Shown: positions 28,656 to 40,003 of the stretch, piece by piece | How positions within the stretch are numbered: the first letter of the stretch is position 1 | How the letters are laid out: the number at the start of each line of letters is the position of its first letter | From: Pseudomonas citrullilanati | Lineage (GTDB): Bacteria; Pseudomonadota; Gammaproteobacteria; Pseudomonadales; Pseudomonadaceae | Assembly (NCBI RefSeq): GCF_030580855.1 | Contig: NZ_JAUQOP010000002.1 | Location: forward strand, 62,001 to 126,000 | Direction: 5' to 3' | Length of the DNA: 64,000 nt | Position numbers and translations under genes: made by a program | Notes under the pieces: model-generated | Told to the model about the DNA's origin: nothing | The model's input: only the letters and a program-made list of their open reading frames with translations | The model's database searches: none

Positions 28656-28700
28656 AAAACAAAGCAAAGCCAAAGCAAAGCAAAGCAAAGCAAAAGCAAG
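28656..28700. repeat. AAAGC microsatellite
   Basis: About eight imperfect AAAGC units (aaagcaaagccaaagcaaag and so on). It is a short tandem repeat open to length change, between the composite repeat and two REPINs. Confidence 0.85.
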
Positions 28701-28744
28701 GTGGCGTTTGGGGTGGCTGGCTTTTGCTGGTGTACATCATCCAT

Positions 28745-28834
28745 TGTGGGAGCGGGCTTGCTCGCGAAGGCGTCGGTACAGCTTGCATCAAAGTCGCTTG
28801 ACACATTGCTATCGCGAGCAAGCTCGCTCCCACC
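28745..28834. repeat. REPIN
   Basis: Left arm TGTGGGAGCGGGCTTGCTCG, right arm CGAGCAAGCTCGCTCCCACC, about 50 bp apart. Confidence 0.9.
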
Positions 28835-28874
28835 GGGCGAATGGGACGCGAAGTTCGCGCTCACCACCGAACCA

Positions 28875-28964
28875 CTGTGGGAGCGAGCTTGCTCGCGATA
28901 GCGACCTGTCAGACCTACTTATGTAACAGGTACACCGCTATCGCGAGCAAGCTCGCTCCCACAG
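28875..28964. repeat. REPIN
   Basis: Second complete REPIN of the same gap, arms CTGTGGGAGCGAGCTTGCTC and GAGCAAGCTCGCTCCCACAG, 41 bp to the right of the first. Confidence 0.9.
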
Positions 28965-29011
28965 GTTCATCTACTTTCTCAAGTGGATAGCATGACCACA
29001 GGCATCTGGGG

Positions 29012-31649
<2,638 letters not shown>

Positions 31650-31810
31650 GACAGGGTCAGGGAGTCGTTTGCAAAATGGGCCGGCATTTTAACAGGCTCG
31701 GAGAATTGTGCTGCTCTGTCCGACTTGTGACGCACTGAGCATTGTCATTTGCCGCTTTTGCCACTTTCACGCAGGATATGGGGCGAATTTGCGTCTAACG
31801 TTCGCCTTCG

Positions 31811-31828
31811 CGTAGAAGAAATTCTACG
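31811..31828. promoter_or_regulatory. Perfect hairpin/palindrome upstream of the GGDEF-EAL gene
   Basis: CGTAGAA-GAAA-TTCTACG, a 7-bp perfect inverted repeat 28 bp upstream of a likely -35 element in the rep/EAL divergent gap. Possible operator. Confidence 0.35.
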
Positions 31829-31856
31829 AAAGGCGCGTCATTGAGAACCCGTAGCA

Positions 31857-31885
31857 TTGGTCATTGCCCGTTGGCAGGTCATAAT
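31857..31885 (+). promoter_or_regulatory. Candidate promoter of the GGDEF-EAL gene
   Basis: TTGGTC, 17-bp spacer, CATAAT, 39 bp before the start codon. Confidence 0.45.
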
Positions 31886-31924
31886 GCCCCGCGCCAACCA
31901 CCTTGCAGAGTCTAGGGAGTCAGC

Positions 31925-33595
31925 TTGTCAACGCCTGTCGAACCCTTGCGTTTGCTGTTATTGGCCGAAACGCCTGAGTGGTCAGCGGTCTTGCGCGAGT
32001 GCCTGGCACCCCTGGGGCCCTCGGTCGTCTTGATCAGCGCACCGAGCTGGGAGTCCGTCAGCAGCCTGTTCGAAGACAACCGCAACGCCGTGCTGTTGAC
32101 GATTGCCCCGTTGCAGCCGGCGCCGGGTCGTTGCCGCCTGCCGACCGTCCTGCTGCTCGAGCATGAGCCCGCGACCACCCCCGACGGCGTCAGTGACTGG
32201 CTGGTGCTCGATGCCCTCGACACCGCGACCCTGCGCCGTTGCCTGCGCCACGTGCGTGAGCGCGGGGTGTTGGAAAATACCCTGCAACGCCTCGCCGAGC
32301 AGGATCCGTTGACCGGCATCGCCAACCGCCAGGGGTTCCAGACCCTGCTGGCGGCGCGCCTGGCCGAGAACGACGGGCGTGGCCTGGCCCTCGGGCACCT
32401 GGACCTGGACAACTTTCGCCACGCCAACGACGCCCTCGGCCACCAGGCCGGCGACCGCTTGATCCTGCAGGTGGTGTCGCGGCTCAAGGGCGCGCTCGAA
32501 GCCGGTGACCGGCTGGCGCGGTTGGGTAGCGACGAATTCGCCCTGCTGATCGACACCCGTCGCGCGCCGCAGCGGGCCGAGTGGATGGCCGAGCGCATCA
32601 CCGAAGCCATGGCCGAACCGTATTGGGTGGACGGTGAAAGCCTGCTGATCGGCTGCAGCCTGGGCATCGCCCACGCCCGGGCCCAGGCTGGCGCCGACCC
32701 GCTGATGTGGCACGCCCACATCGCCATGCAGCAGGCCAAGAGTACCCAGGGCTGCACCTTTCATATCTTCAACGAGCGAATCAACCGCAATGCCCGCAGC
32801 CTGGCCGACCTGGAAAGCGAATTGCGCCGGGCATTGCGTCGCGACGAGCTGGAATTGCATTACCAACCCCGGCTGAACCTGGAGGACGGCACCATCGTCG
32901 GTCTCGAGGCCCTGGTGCGCTGGCGCCACGGCGAACGTGGCCTGCTGCCGCCGAGCGAGTTCGTGCCGCTGGCCGAGCAGAGCGGCCTGATCGTGCCACT
33001 GGGCTATTGGGTGATCTCCCGGGCATTGCGGGATATGCAGGCGCTGCGCGAGCGCGGGCTGGCGCCGTTGCACATGGCGGTCAACCTGTCCTTCCGGCAG
33101 TTCCAGGACAGCCAGTTGCTGCCGACCCTGAGCCGGTTGATCGCCGAACGGGGTGTCGAGGCCCAATGGCTGGAATTCGAACTGACCGAAACCGCCGTGA
33201 TGCGTCGCAGCGAACTGGTCAAGCAGACCATGGATGCCCTGGGGCGGTTGGGGGTGCGCTTCTCCCTGGACGACTTCGGCACCGGTTTTTCCTCGTTCGT
33301 GCACCTCAACAGCCTGCCCATCGCCTTGCTCAAGATCGACAAGAGTTTCGTCGGCGGGATGGAGCAACGCGAGGAGAACCGCAAGCTGGTCCACGCCATG
33401 ATCAACCTGGCCCACAACCTCAAGCTCGAAGTGGTGGCCGAAGGGGTGGAAACCCGCGAACAACTGGATTTGCTCCGGGGCTTTGGCTGCGATCAGGTGC
33501 AGGGCTTCCTGATCAGCAAGCCGTTGCCGCTGCCCGAGCTGGTTGACTACCTGACGTTCGAAGGTGATCAGCGGTCCACACTGGAAATCAGCTGA
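31925..33595 (+). CDS. GGDEF-EAL cyclic-di-GMP phosphodiesterase
   Basis: A 556-residue signalling protein. Residues 1-110 look like a degenerate receiver domain. Residues about 120-285 are a GGDEF domain whose signature reads RLGSDEFAL (GSDEF). Residues about 300-545 are an EAL domain with LEALVRW, VNLSFRQF, FELTETAVM, DDFGTGFSS, LKIDKSF, EGVET and VQGFLISKPL all present. The EAL set looks catalytic, so net c-di-GMP breakdown is expected. P. aeruginosa has a GGDEF-EAL gene (PA5295, proE) beside rep too. The start is TTG with AGGGAG upstream; no membrane segment is seen. Confidence 0.92.
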   Translation: MSTPVEPLRLLLLAETPEWSAVLRECLAPLGPSVVLISAPSWESVSSLFEDNRNAVLLTIAPLQPAPGRCRLPTVLLLEHEPATTPDGVSDWLVLDALDTATLRRCLRHVRERGVLENTLQRLAEQDPLTGIANRQGFQTLLAARLAENDGRGLALGHLDLDNFRHANDALGHQAGDRLILQVVSRLKGALEAGDRLARLGSDEFALLIDTRRAPQRAEWMAERITEAMAEPYWVDGESLLIGCSLGIAHARAQAGADPLMWHAHIAMQQAKSTQGCTFHIFNERINRNARSLADLESELRRALRRDELELHYQPRLNLEDGTIVGLEALVRWRHGERGLLPPSEFVPLAEQSGLIVPLGYWVISRALRDMQALRERGLAPLHMAVNLSFRQFQDSQLLPTLSRLIAERGVEAQWLEFELTETAVMRRSELVKQTMDALGRLGVRFSLDDFGTGFSSFVHLNSLPIALLKIDKSFVGGMEQREENRKLVHAMINLAHNLKLEVVAEGVETREQLDLLRGFGCDQVQGFLISKPLPLPELVDYLTFEGDQRSTLEIS

Positions 33596-33607
33596 CACAA
33601 ATCCATG

Positions 33608-33696
33608 TGTGGGAGCGGGCTTGCTCGCGAAAGCGGTGTGTCAGCCAGCAACACATCGACTGACTCATCGCCTTTGCGAGCAGGCTCGCTCCAACA
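33608..33696. repeat. REPIN
   Basis: Left arm TGTGGGAGCGGGCTTGCTCG; right arm GAGCAGGCTCGCTCCAACAA is slightly decayed. It lies between the convergent GGDEF-EAL and MATE genes. Confidence 0.88.
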
Positions 33697-33704
33697 AGGG
33701 AAGC

Positions 33705-35099
33705 TCATTCAGTCTGAACGACCTCGAAACGCCCCTGCCCGGGCTCGCGCTTGATCATCCGCTCCATCTTCCACTCGAACGCCAGCGTCAGGCTCACGGC
33801 CGCACAGGCCAGGCCGAGTGCCAGGCCCCACCAGACACCGGTCGCACCCCAGTGCAGGTGGAAGGCCATCCACCACGCCGCCGGCGCGCCGATCAGCCAA
33901 TAGCAGCCCAGGCCGACCAGGAAGGTCGTCTTGGCATCCTTGAGCCCGCGAATGCAGCCCATGGCGATGGTTTGCGTGCCGTCGAACAACTCGAACCACG
34001 CCGCCACGGCCAGCAGGCTCACCGCCAGGTTGATCACCTCGGCGAACGCCGGGTCGTTGTGGTCCAGGAACAGGCCGATCAAGGCGTTGGGCAGCAGCCA
34101 GAACACCATGGCGAACGCCAGCATCACCGCTGCGCCGAAGCCGATTCCGACTCGCCCGGCCAGGCGCGCCATGGGCAACTGCCCGGCGCCGTAGTGCTGG
34201 CCGATACGCATGGTGATCGCGTAGGACATCCCCGCCGGGACCATGAACGCCACCGAGACGATCTGCAGGGCGATCTGGTGGGCGGCCAGCGGCGTGCTGC
34301 CCATGGTACCCATGCACAGCGCGGCGAACGCGAAAAGCCCGACTTCCACGGCGTAGGTGCCGCCGATCGGCAGGCCCAGGCGCCACAGTTCCTTGAGGTA
34401 ATGACGGTTGGGGCGCGACAGGCCTTCCAGCAGGGGGTAGGCGCGATAGGCCGGGTGCCGATGGATGTGCCAGGCCAATACCAGGGCCATGCCGTTGGCG
34501 ACGATCGCCGTGACCAGGCCGATGCCCATCAGGCCCAGTTTCGGCAAGCCGAACAGGCCGGTGATGAGGGCATAGTTGAGCAGGAAATTGGCCACCGTGC
34601 CGCCCAGGCTGATCACCATGACCGGCGTGGCCCGGCCAATGGCGCTGGTGAAACCGCGCAAGGTCATGAAACTCAGGTAGCCGGGCAGGGCGAACGGCAG
34701 CGCCAGCAGGAACTGGCCGGCGGACGCCACGTTGGTTTCAGTCTGGCCGAACAGCAGCAACACCGGCTTGAGGTTCCACAGCAACAAGCCCGCCACCAGG
34801 GCCATCAGCCAGGCCAGCCACAGCCCGGCCTGGGTCAGGCGGGTGGCGCCCTCGATGTCGCCCGCGCCTTGGCGGATCGCCACCAATGTCCCCACCGCTG
34901 CGATCACGCCAATGCAGAAAATCGACACGAACGAATAACTGGCCGCCCCGAGGCCGCCACCCGCCAGGGCTTCAGGGCTCAGGCGCGCCATCATCACGGT
35001 GTCGGTGAGCACCATCAGCATGTGCGCCAACTGCGAGGCAATCAGCGGCCCGGCCAACCGCAGGATGGCCCCGAGTTCGGTACGCACTGGATGCCGCAT
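33705..35099 (-). CDS. MATE family multidrug efflux transporter
   Basis: A 464-residue MATE (NorM-like) protein with about 12 membrane segments. It starts MRHPVRTELGAILRLAGPLI and includes VLTDTVMMARLSPEALAGGG near the N terminus. Such pumps export cationic drugs coupled to Na+ or H+. The start at 35097-35099 has AGGAG ten bases upstream; ATG at 35103-35105 or GTG at 35106-35108 are closer and less likely. Divergent from a LysR regulator, which may control it. Confidence 0.92.
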   Translation of the reverse strand: MRHPVRTELGAILRLAGPLIASQLAHMLMVLTDTVMMARLSPEALAGGGLGAASYSFVSIFCIGVIAAVGTLVAIRQGAGDIEGATRLTQAGLWLAWLMALVAGLLLWNLKPVLLLFGQTETNVASAGQFLLALPFALPGYLSFMTLRGFTSAIGRATPVMVISLGGTVANFLLNYALITGLFGLPKLGLMGIGLVTAIVANGMALVLAWHIHRHPAYRAYPLLEGLSRPNRHYLKELWRLGLPIGGTYAVEVGLFAFAALCMGTMGSTPLAAHQIALQIVSVAFMVPAGMSYAITMRIGQHYGAGQLPMARLAGRVGIGFGAAVMLAFAMVFWLLPNALIGLFLDHNDPAFAEVINLAVSLLAVAAWFELFDGTQTIAMGCIRGLKDAKTTFLVGLGCYWLIGAPAAWWMAFHLHWGATGVWWGLALGLACAAVSLTLAFEWKMERMIKREPGQGRFEVVQTE

Positions 35100-35254
35100 G
35101 ATCATCACGCTCCTTGTTCGAATGAGGCAGTAGAGCGACGATTCTCGGCGTTCACGGCGGTCGGCACAAAAGGATAAAAACGATCGCTGACATGATTAAA
35201 ACTCATGCGGCCGGAGATCTGCTAGGGTTTGCCTATCGCCCCAGGAGGTTTCCC

Positions 35255-36175
35255 TTGTCTCGTCGTCTTCCCCCTCTTTATGCACTACGGGCATTCGAAG
35301 CGGCGGCGCGGTACAGCTCGTTCACCCGGGCCGCCGAAGAACTGTCGATTACCCAGAGTGCGGTCAGCCGGCATATTCGTACGCTGGAAGAGCATTTCGC
35401 CTGTCGGTTGTTTCATCGCAGCGGGCGCAACCTGCAACTGACCGAAGCGGCGCGACTGCTGTTGCCGGGCGTGCGCGATGGCTTCATGGCCTTGGAGCGG
35501 GCTTGCCATACCTTGCACGGCGAAGATGGCATCCTGCGGATGAAGGCGCCTTCGACCCTGACCATGCGCTGGTTGTTGGCGCGCTTGAGTCGCTTCCGGC
35601 ATTTGCAGCCCGGCAATGAGGTGCAACTGACCAGCGCCTGGATGGACATCGATTCGGTGGACTTCAACACCGAGCCGTTCGATTGCGCGGTGTTGTTGGG
35701 CAACGGGCATTTCCCCGGGGATTGGGAGGCCAGCTTGTTGTTTCCCGAGGAACTGATTCCGGTAGGCGCGCCGAACCTGCTGAACGATCAGCCCTGGGAT
35801 GTGCAGCGCCTGGCCAACGCCGAACTGCTGCACCCCACGCCGGACCGCCGCGACTGGCGCAGTTGGCTGGAGCGCATGGGGTTGTCCGACAAGGTGTCGC
35901 TCAAGGGCGGACAAGTGTTCGACACCCTGGAGCTGGGCATGATTGCCGCGGCGCGCGGGTACGGTGTCTCCATGGGCGACCTGCTGATGGTGGCCGAGGA
36001 TGTCGCCCAGGGGCGCTTGAGCCTGCCCTGGCCGACCGCCGTCGCCAGCGGCGAGCACTATTACCTGGTGTGGCCGAAAACCCGTCCGGGAGGTGAACGT
36101 TTGCGCCGGCTCAGTGACTTTCTCCAGGGCGAGGTCAAGGCCATGCAATTGCCTGCGGTGGAGCGGCTCGGCTGA
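35255..36175 (+). CDS. LysR family regulator (GcvA-like)
   Basis: A 306-residue LysR protein. It begins LSRRLPPLYALRAFEAAARY, with the helix-turn-helix SFTRAAEELSITQSAVSRHI at about 22-41 and an effector-binding domain after residue 90. The TTG start at 35255 has AGGAGG six bases upstream; the open frame reaches back to 35192 but lacks a ribosome site. The N terminus groups it with GcvA-type regulators. The divergent MATE gene is the obvious candidate target. Confidence 0.9.
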   Translation: MSRRLPPLYALRAFEAAARYSSFTRAAEELSITQSAVSRHIRTLEEHFACRLFHRSGRNLQLTEAARLLLPGVRDGFMALERACHTLHGEDGILRMKAPSTLTMRWLLARLSRFRHLQPGNEVQLTSAWMDIDSVDFNTEPFDCAVLLGNGHFPGDWEASLLFPEELIPVGAPNLLNDQPWDVQRLANAELLHPTPDRRDWRSWLERMGLSDKVSLKGGQVFDTLELGMIAAARGYGVSMGDLLMVAEDVAQGRLSLPWPTAVASGEHYYLVWPKTRPGGERLRRLSDFLQGEVKAMQLPAVERLG

Positions 36176-36362
36176 AACGATGCACGCCAAGTAATAGCTA
36201 CTTGGCATTATTCCTTCCATGCCGCTCAAGTATTCGGTGGCGCTGCCGAATCCGTGACATGGAACCCTCGTTCAGAAAGGGCAAACACCTACCTTATTTC
36301 TCGAATAAATGCCGAGCGTGCGACTTGATCAGGATGATCCAGTGTCTCGGCCAGGAGCCGTC

Positions 36363-38339
36363 ATGTCCCAACCCCATGCCCGGATCGCCTCACAGCTAGG
36401 CCTCGCCCTCGCCGTGATACTGGCGATCGTGATCTCCGGCAGTACCGTCTTCGCCTTGCGCTCGCTCGACAGCGCCAACCTTGCCACCCGTGAAGAACAC
36501 CTGGCCAGTGAAGCGCGCCTGATGGCCGACCAGCTCAATACGTTCCACGGTACGTTGCGCGAGAGCACGCAGCGTTTGGCCGGCCTGTTCGAAAAGCGCT
36601 TCAGCGCGGGCTTGAACGTGCACCCGGACCAACCGGTGGCTGTGGCAGGCGTGCAGACGCCGGGCTTGAGCCTGGGCGGCGAAATGCTGAACAACAACTT
36701 CAAGGAAGTCGACGAGTTCAAGCAGATGACCGCCGGCACCGCGACGATATTCGTGCGCAGCGGCGATGACTTCATCCGCGTCAGCACCTCGGTGGCCAAG
36801 CAGGACGGTTCGCGGGCCATTGGTACCGTGCTCGACCATGCCAGCCCGGCCTACGCTCGCTTGATGAGTGGGCAAAGCTATATCGGCCGCGTCCTGCTGT
36901 TCGGCCGCTACTACATGACCCAGTACAGCCCGGTGCGTGACAGCAGCGGCAAGATCATCGCCGCGCTGTACGTGGGTTTCGACTACACCGACGCGCAGAA
37001 CGCGCAGTTCGACAACCTCGGGCGTTTCCGCATCGGCAAGACCGGCTCGCTGGCCCTGCTGGATGAGCAAAACAAATGGCTGGTGCCACCGGCGGGCGTC
37101 CAGGCGCTCGATTCCGCCGTGACGACCGCCGTGGGCTTGGTGAAAACGCCGGGCAAGGGTGTGTTCTGGAGCGACACCGCCGAAGACTTCTACAGCGTCG
37201 CGGTGCCGTTCGAGGGCGGGCCGTGGGCGGTGGTGGCGAGCATGCCGAAAGCCGAGATTCGCGAGGTGACCTGGAGCGTCGGTACGCAACTGGCCATCGG
37301 CAGCCTGCTGGCGATGTTGCTGGCGGTTGGCGCGGCGATGTGGCTGCTGCGCAGCAAGCTGGCGCCCCTGGGTGACCTGGTGCGCCAGGCCGAAGCCCTG
37401 GGTGCTGGCGACCTGAGCGTGCGCCTGAACGTGTCGAGCCATGACGAAATCGGCCAACTGGCCCGGGCGTTCAACCAGATGAGCCAGGCCTTGTCGACCA
37501 TGGTCGAGCACATTCGCAAGGCTGCGGAGGAGGTCAACAGCCGTGCCCAGGCCCTGTCGGGGTTGTCCAGCGGTGCGTATGAGGGGATGGAGCAGCAGTC
37601 CGGCGAGATCACCAGCATGGCCGGTGCGGTGGAAGAGTTCAGCGCGACGTCGTTGAACATCGCCGACAACATGGGCAATACCGAGCGCCTGGCCCAGGAA
37701 AACGCCCAGCAGACGCGGATCGGCCGGACCTCGATGGATGAAGCCTCGTCGTCCCTGGAACAGATCGCCGGTGCGCTGAACAGCACGGCCACGGTCATCA
37801 ATACCCTGGGCCAGCGTTCCCAGGAAATCGGCGGCATCGTGGGCGTGATTACCTCGATCGCCGAGCAGACCAACCTGCTGGCCTTGAACGCCGCCATCGA
37901 AGCCGCCCGTGCCGGCGAGCAAGGGCGCGGGTTTGCCGTTGTGGCGGATGAGGTCCGCAGCCTGGCGTCACGCACCCGTCAGGCCACGGACGAGATTTCC
38001 GGGATGATCAACAGCATCCAGCAGGAAACCGGCAACGCCATCAGTACCATGGAACAAGGCAACCTGCTGATGCAGGAAGGCCTGTCGCGCAACGCCAATG
38101 TGGCCTCGGCCTTGGCGCGCATCGATGAACAGAGCCGCTCGGCCGGCCAGCAATTCGCTGCCATCACCACCGCCACCCAGGAACAAAGCAGCACCGCGAC
38201 CTTGCTCAGCAGCAACTTGCAGAGCATCGCCATGGCCAACAGCGAGCAACGCCAGGTCGTCTCCAACCTGGCCCTCACCGCCAAGGAATTGGAAAAACTG
38301 GCCCAGGACCTGCGCCAGGAAGTCGACCGGTTCCGCTGA
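36363..38339 (+). CDS. Methyl-accepting chemotaxis protein with Cache sensor
   Basis: A 658-residue transmembrane chemoreceptor. TM1 is about residues 10-32. A large periplasmic region resembling a Cache3-Cache2 fusion follows ([20 protein letters not shown] and [17 protein letters not shown]), then TM2 at about 297-318 and HAMP. The cytoplasmic domain has the hairpin tip [20 protein letters not shown] and [20 protein letters not shown]. Start [13 protein letters not shown] at 36363. The ligand is unknown; Cache receptors of this layout often sense small organic acids. It is alone, with no che genes near. Confidence 0.9.
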   Translation: MSQPHARIASQLGLALAVILAIVISGSTVFALRSLDSANLATREEHLASEARLMADQLNTFHGTLRESTQRLAGLFEKRFSAGLNVHPDQPVAVAGVQTPGLSLGGEMLNNNFKEVDEFKQMTAGTATIFVRSGDDFIRVSTSVAKQDGSRAIGTVLDHASPAYARLMSGQSYIGRVLLFGRYYMTQYSPVRDSSGKIIAALYVGFDYTDAQNAQFDNLGRFRIGKTGSLALLDEQNKWLVPPAGVQALDSAVTTAVGLVKTPGKGVFWSDTAEDFYSVAVPFEGGPWAVVASMPKAEIREVTWSVGTQLAIGSLLAMLLAVGAAMWLLRSKLAPLGDLVRQAEALGAGDLSVRLNVSSHDEIGQLARAFNQMSQALSTMVEHIRKAAEEVNSRAQALSGLSSGAYEGMEQQSGEITSMAGAVEEFSATSLNIADNMGNTERLAQENAQQTRIGRTSMDEASSSLEQIAGALNSTATVINTLGQRSQEIGGIVGVITSIAEQTNLLALNAAIEAARAGEQGRGFAVVADEVRSLASRTRQATDEISGMINSIQQETGNAISTMEQGNLLMQEGLSRNANVASALARIDEQSRSAGQQFAAITTATQEQSSTATLLSSNLQSIAMANSEQRQVVSNLALTAKELEKLAQDLRQEVDRFR

Positions 38340-38370
38340 AACCCACGACTGTCGCGAGCAGGTCCGTTCC

Positions 38371-38665
38371 CCTGTGGGAGCGAGCTTGCTCGCGAAGGCG
38401 CCATCCCTGCTAACCTCCGCCAGCCGACCCACCGCTTCACGAGCAGACTCGCTCCCACACAGGATCGGGGCAAACACTGTTTCCTGATCAACCCAAAGGC
38501 CCCTGTGGGAGCGAGCTTGCTCGCGAAGGCGCCATCCCTGCCAACCTCCCGCCGGCCGACCCACCGCTTTCGCGAGCAGGCTCGCTCCCACACAAGATCG
38601 GGGCAAACACTGTTTCCCGGTCAACTCAAAGGCCCCTGTGGGAGCGAGCTTGCTCGCGAAGGCGC
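38371..38665. repeat. Tandemly duplicated REPIN array
   Basis: The 443-bp gap 38340-38782 holds one unit of about 132 bp repeated head to tail at 38371-38501 and 38502-38634, then the first part of a third at 38635-38665. Each unit is a REPIN (CCTGTGGGAGCGAGCTTGCT ... GCTCGCTCCCACAC) plus a shared tail containing GATCGGGGCAAACACTGTTT. No gene is seen here; the last ~110 bp carries the upstream region of the epimerase-like gene. Confidence 0.92.
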
Positions 38666-38782
38666 CAGTCCGGCAACCGACATCGCATGCTTCCTTTTTT
38701 TAGATTATTGACTCTTTTGAGCTTGCTGAAACGTTTCTTCAAGTCTATAAAAACGGCACAACTCCAATAAAAGGCCAAGTCC

Positions 38783-39997
38783 ATGACTCCGCTCAAACTG
38801 CTTGCGACCCTCGGCGCCCTGGGCGCTGCCTCCCACGCCATGGCGTGGGACTACGTCCTGTTGGACACCGATAAAGCCGCTCAGCCCTGGCAAGTCACCA
38901 GCCAGCAGCTCGGTGTGAAGACCGACAAACCCTTCTCCGTGACAATGCGTACCCTGCACGGTGGTCGTCAGGAAGGCGTCAGCGTGGTCGATATCGACAA
39001 CGGCACCCTGAAGCTCTCGGTCGTGCCGACCCGCGGCATGAACGTGCTGCAGGCTTCGGTGGGGAATGTGCGCATGGGCTGGGATTCGCCCGTGAAGGAA
39101 GTCGTCAACCCTGCGTTCATCGAACTCAATGGCCGCGGTGGCCTGGGTTGGCTCGAAGGGTTCAACGAGTTGGTCACTCGCTGTGGCTACGAATGGGTCG
39201 GCCATCCCGGCATGGATAACGGCGAGCTGCTGACCCTGCACGGCCGTGCCGCCAACATCCCGGCCAACAAGGTCACGCTGCACATCGATGAAAAGCCTCC
39301 CTACGCCATCACCCTGCGGGGTGAGTTGAAGGAGCAGGCGTTCAAGAAGGTCGACTTCTCGGTGCACACCGAACTGGTGACCGAGCCTGGCAGCGTGACG
39401 TTCGCGCTCAGCGACACGCTCACCAACAACGGCGATTATCCGAAGGAATACCAGGCCCTGTACCACAGCAACTTCAGCACGCCGTTCCTGGAGCAGGGCG
39501 CGCGGTTCGCGGCCCCGGTCAAGCAGGTCTCGCCCTTCAACGACAAGGCCAAGGGTGACCTGGCCGATTGGCAGACCTACCGCGCGCCCACCAAGGATTA
39601 CGATGAAACCGTCTACAACGTCGTGCCCTACGCCGACGCCAAGGGCGACACGCTCACCGTGCTGCACAACAAGGCCGGCAGCCTCGGTGTCTCGGTCGGC
39701 TTCAACACCGCCACGCTCCCGGTATTCTCCCTGTGGAAAAACACCGACACCCAGGGCCAGGGCTACGTGACCGGGTTGGAGCCGGGCACCAGCTTCTCCT
39801 ATAACCGCCACTATCAACGCCCCTTGGGCCTGGTGCCGACCATCGGGCCCAAGGAACACCGGCAGTTCCAGATCCACTACAGCCTGCTGGCGGACAAGGG
39901 GGCCGTGGACAAGGCCCTCAAGCGCGTCGATGCCATCCAGAACGGCCAGAAGACCGAAGTGCGTGAGACGCCGCTGGTGGATCTGACCAAGTCCTGA
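38783..39997 (+). CDS. Exported aldose 1-epimerase-like protein (DUF4432)
   Basis: A 404-residue protein with an N-terminal signal peptide (LLATLGALGAASHAMA) and a galactose-mutarotase-like body of the DUF4432 type. VVPTRGMNVLQASVGN, FNELVTRCGYEWVGHPGM and LTLHGRAANIPANKVTL are recognisable pieces. Most DUF4432 members are cytoplasmic sugar-binding or epimerase-like proteins; the export signal makes this one periplasmic. Substrate unknown. It converges with yifB, with only 6 bp between stop codons. Confidence 0.85.
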   Translation: MTPLKLLATLGALGAASHAMAWDYVLLDTDKAAQPWQVTSQQLGVKTDKPFSVTMRTLHGGRQEGVSVVDIDNGTLKLSVVPTRGMNVLQASVGNVRMGWDSPVKEVVNPAFIELNGRGGLGWLEGFNELVTRCGYEWVGHPGMDNGELLTLHGRAANIPANKVTLHIDEKPPYAITLRGELKEQAFKKVDFSVHTELVTEPGSVTFALSDTLTNNGDYPKEYQALYHSNFSTPFLEQGARFAAPVKQVSPFNDKAKGDLADWQTYRAPTKDYDETVYNVVPYADAKGDTLTVLHNKAGSLGVSVGFNTATLPVFSLWKNTDTQGQGYVTGLEPGTSFSYNRHYQRPLGLVPTIGPKEHRQFQIHYSLLADKGAVDKALKRVDAIQNGQKTEVRETPLVDLTKS

Positions 39998-40003
39998 GGT
40001 CGT

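Noticed and set aside
28296..28926. Small open frames in the repeat-rich gap before xpt
   Set aside because: All lie in REP and composite repeat sequence; no family resemblance or ribosome site.
37968..38624. Minus-strand open frames of 200+ codons over the MCP end and REPINs
   Set aside because: Translation is of REP sequence (repeated ASLLAKA, ASKLAPTG), a known source of false proteins.
38371..38665. CRISPR-like array
   Set aside because: Only 2.2 units of ~132 bp that are whole REPINs, no short regular repeats with unique spacers, no cas genes.
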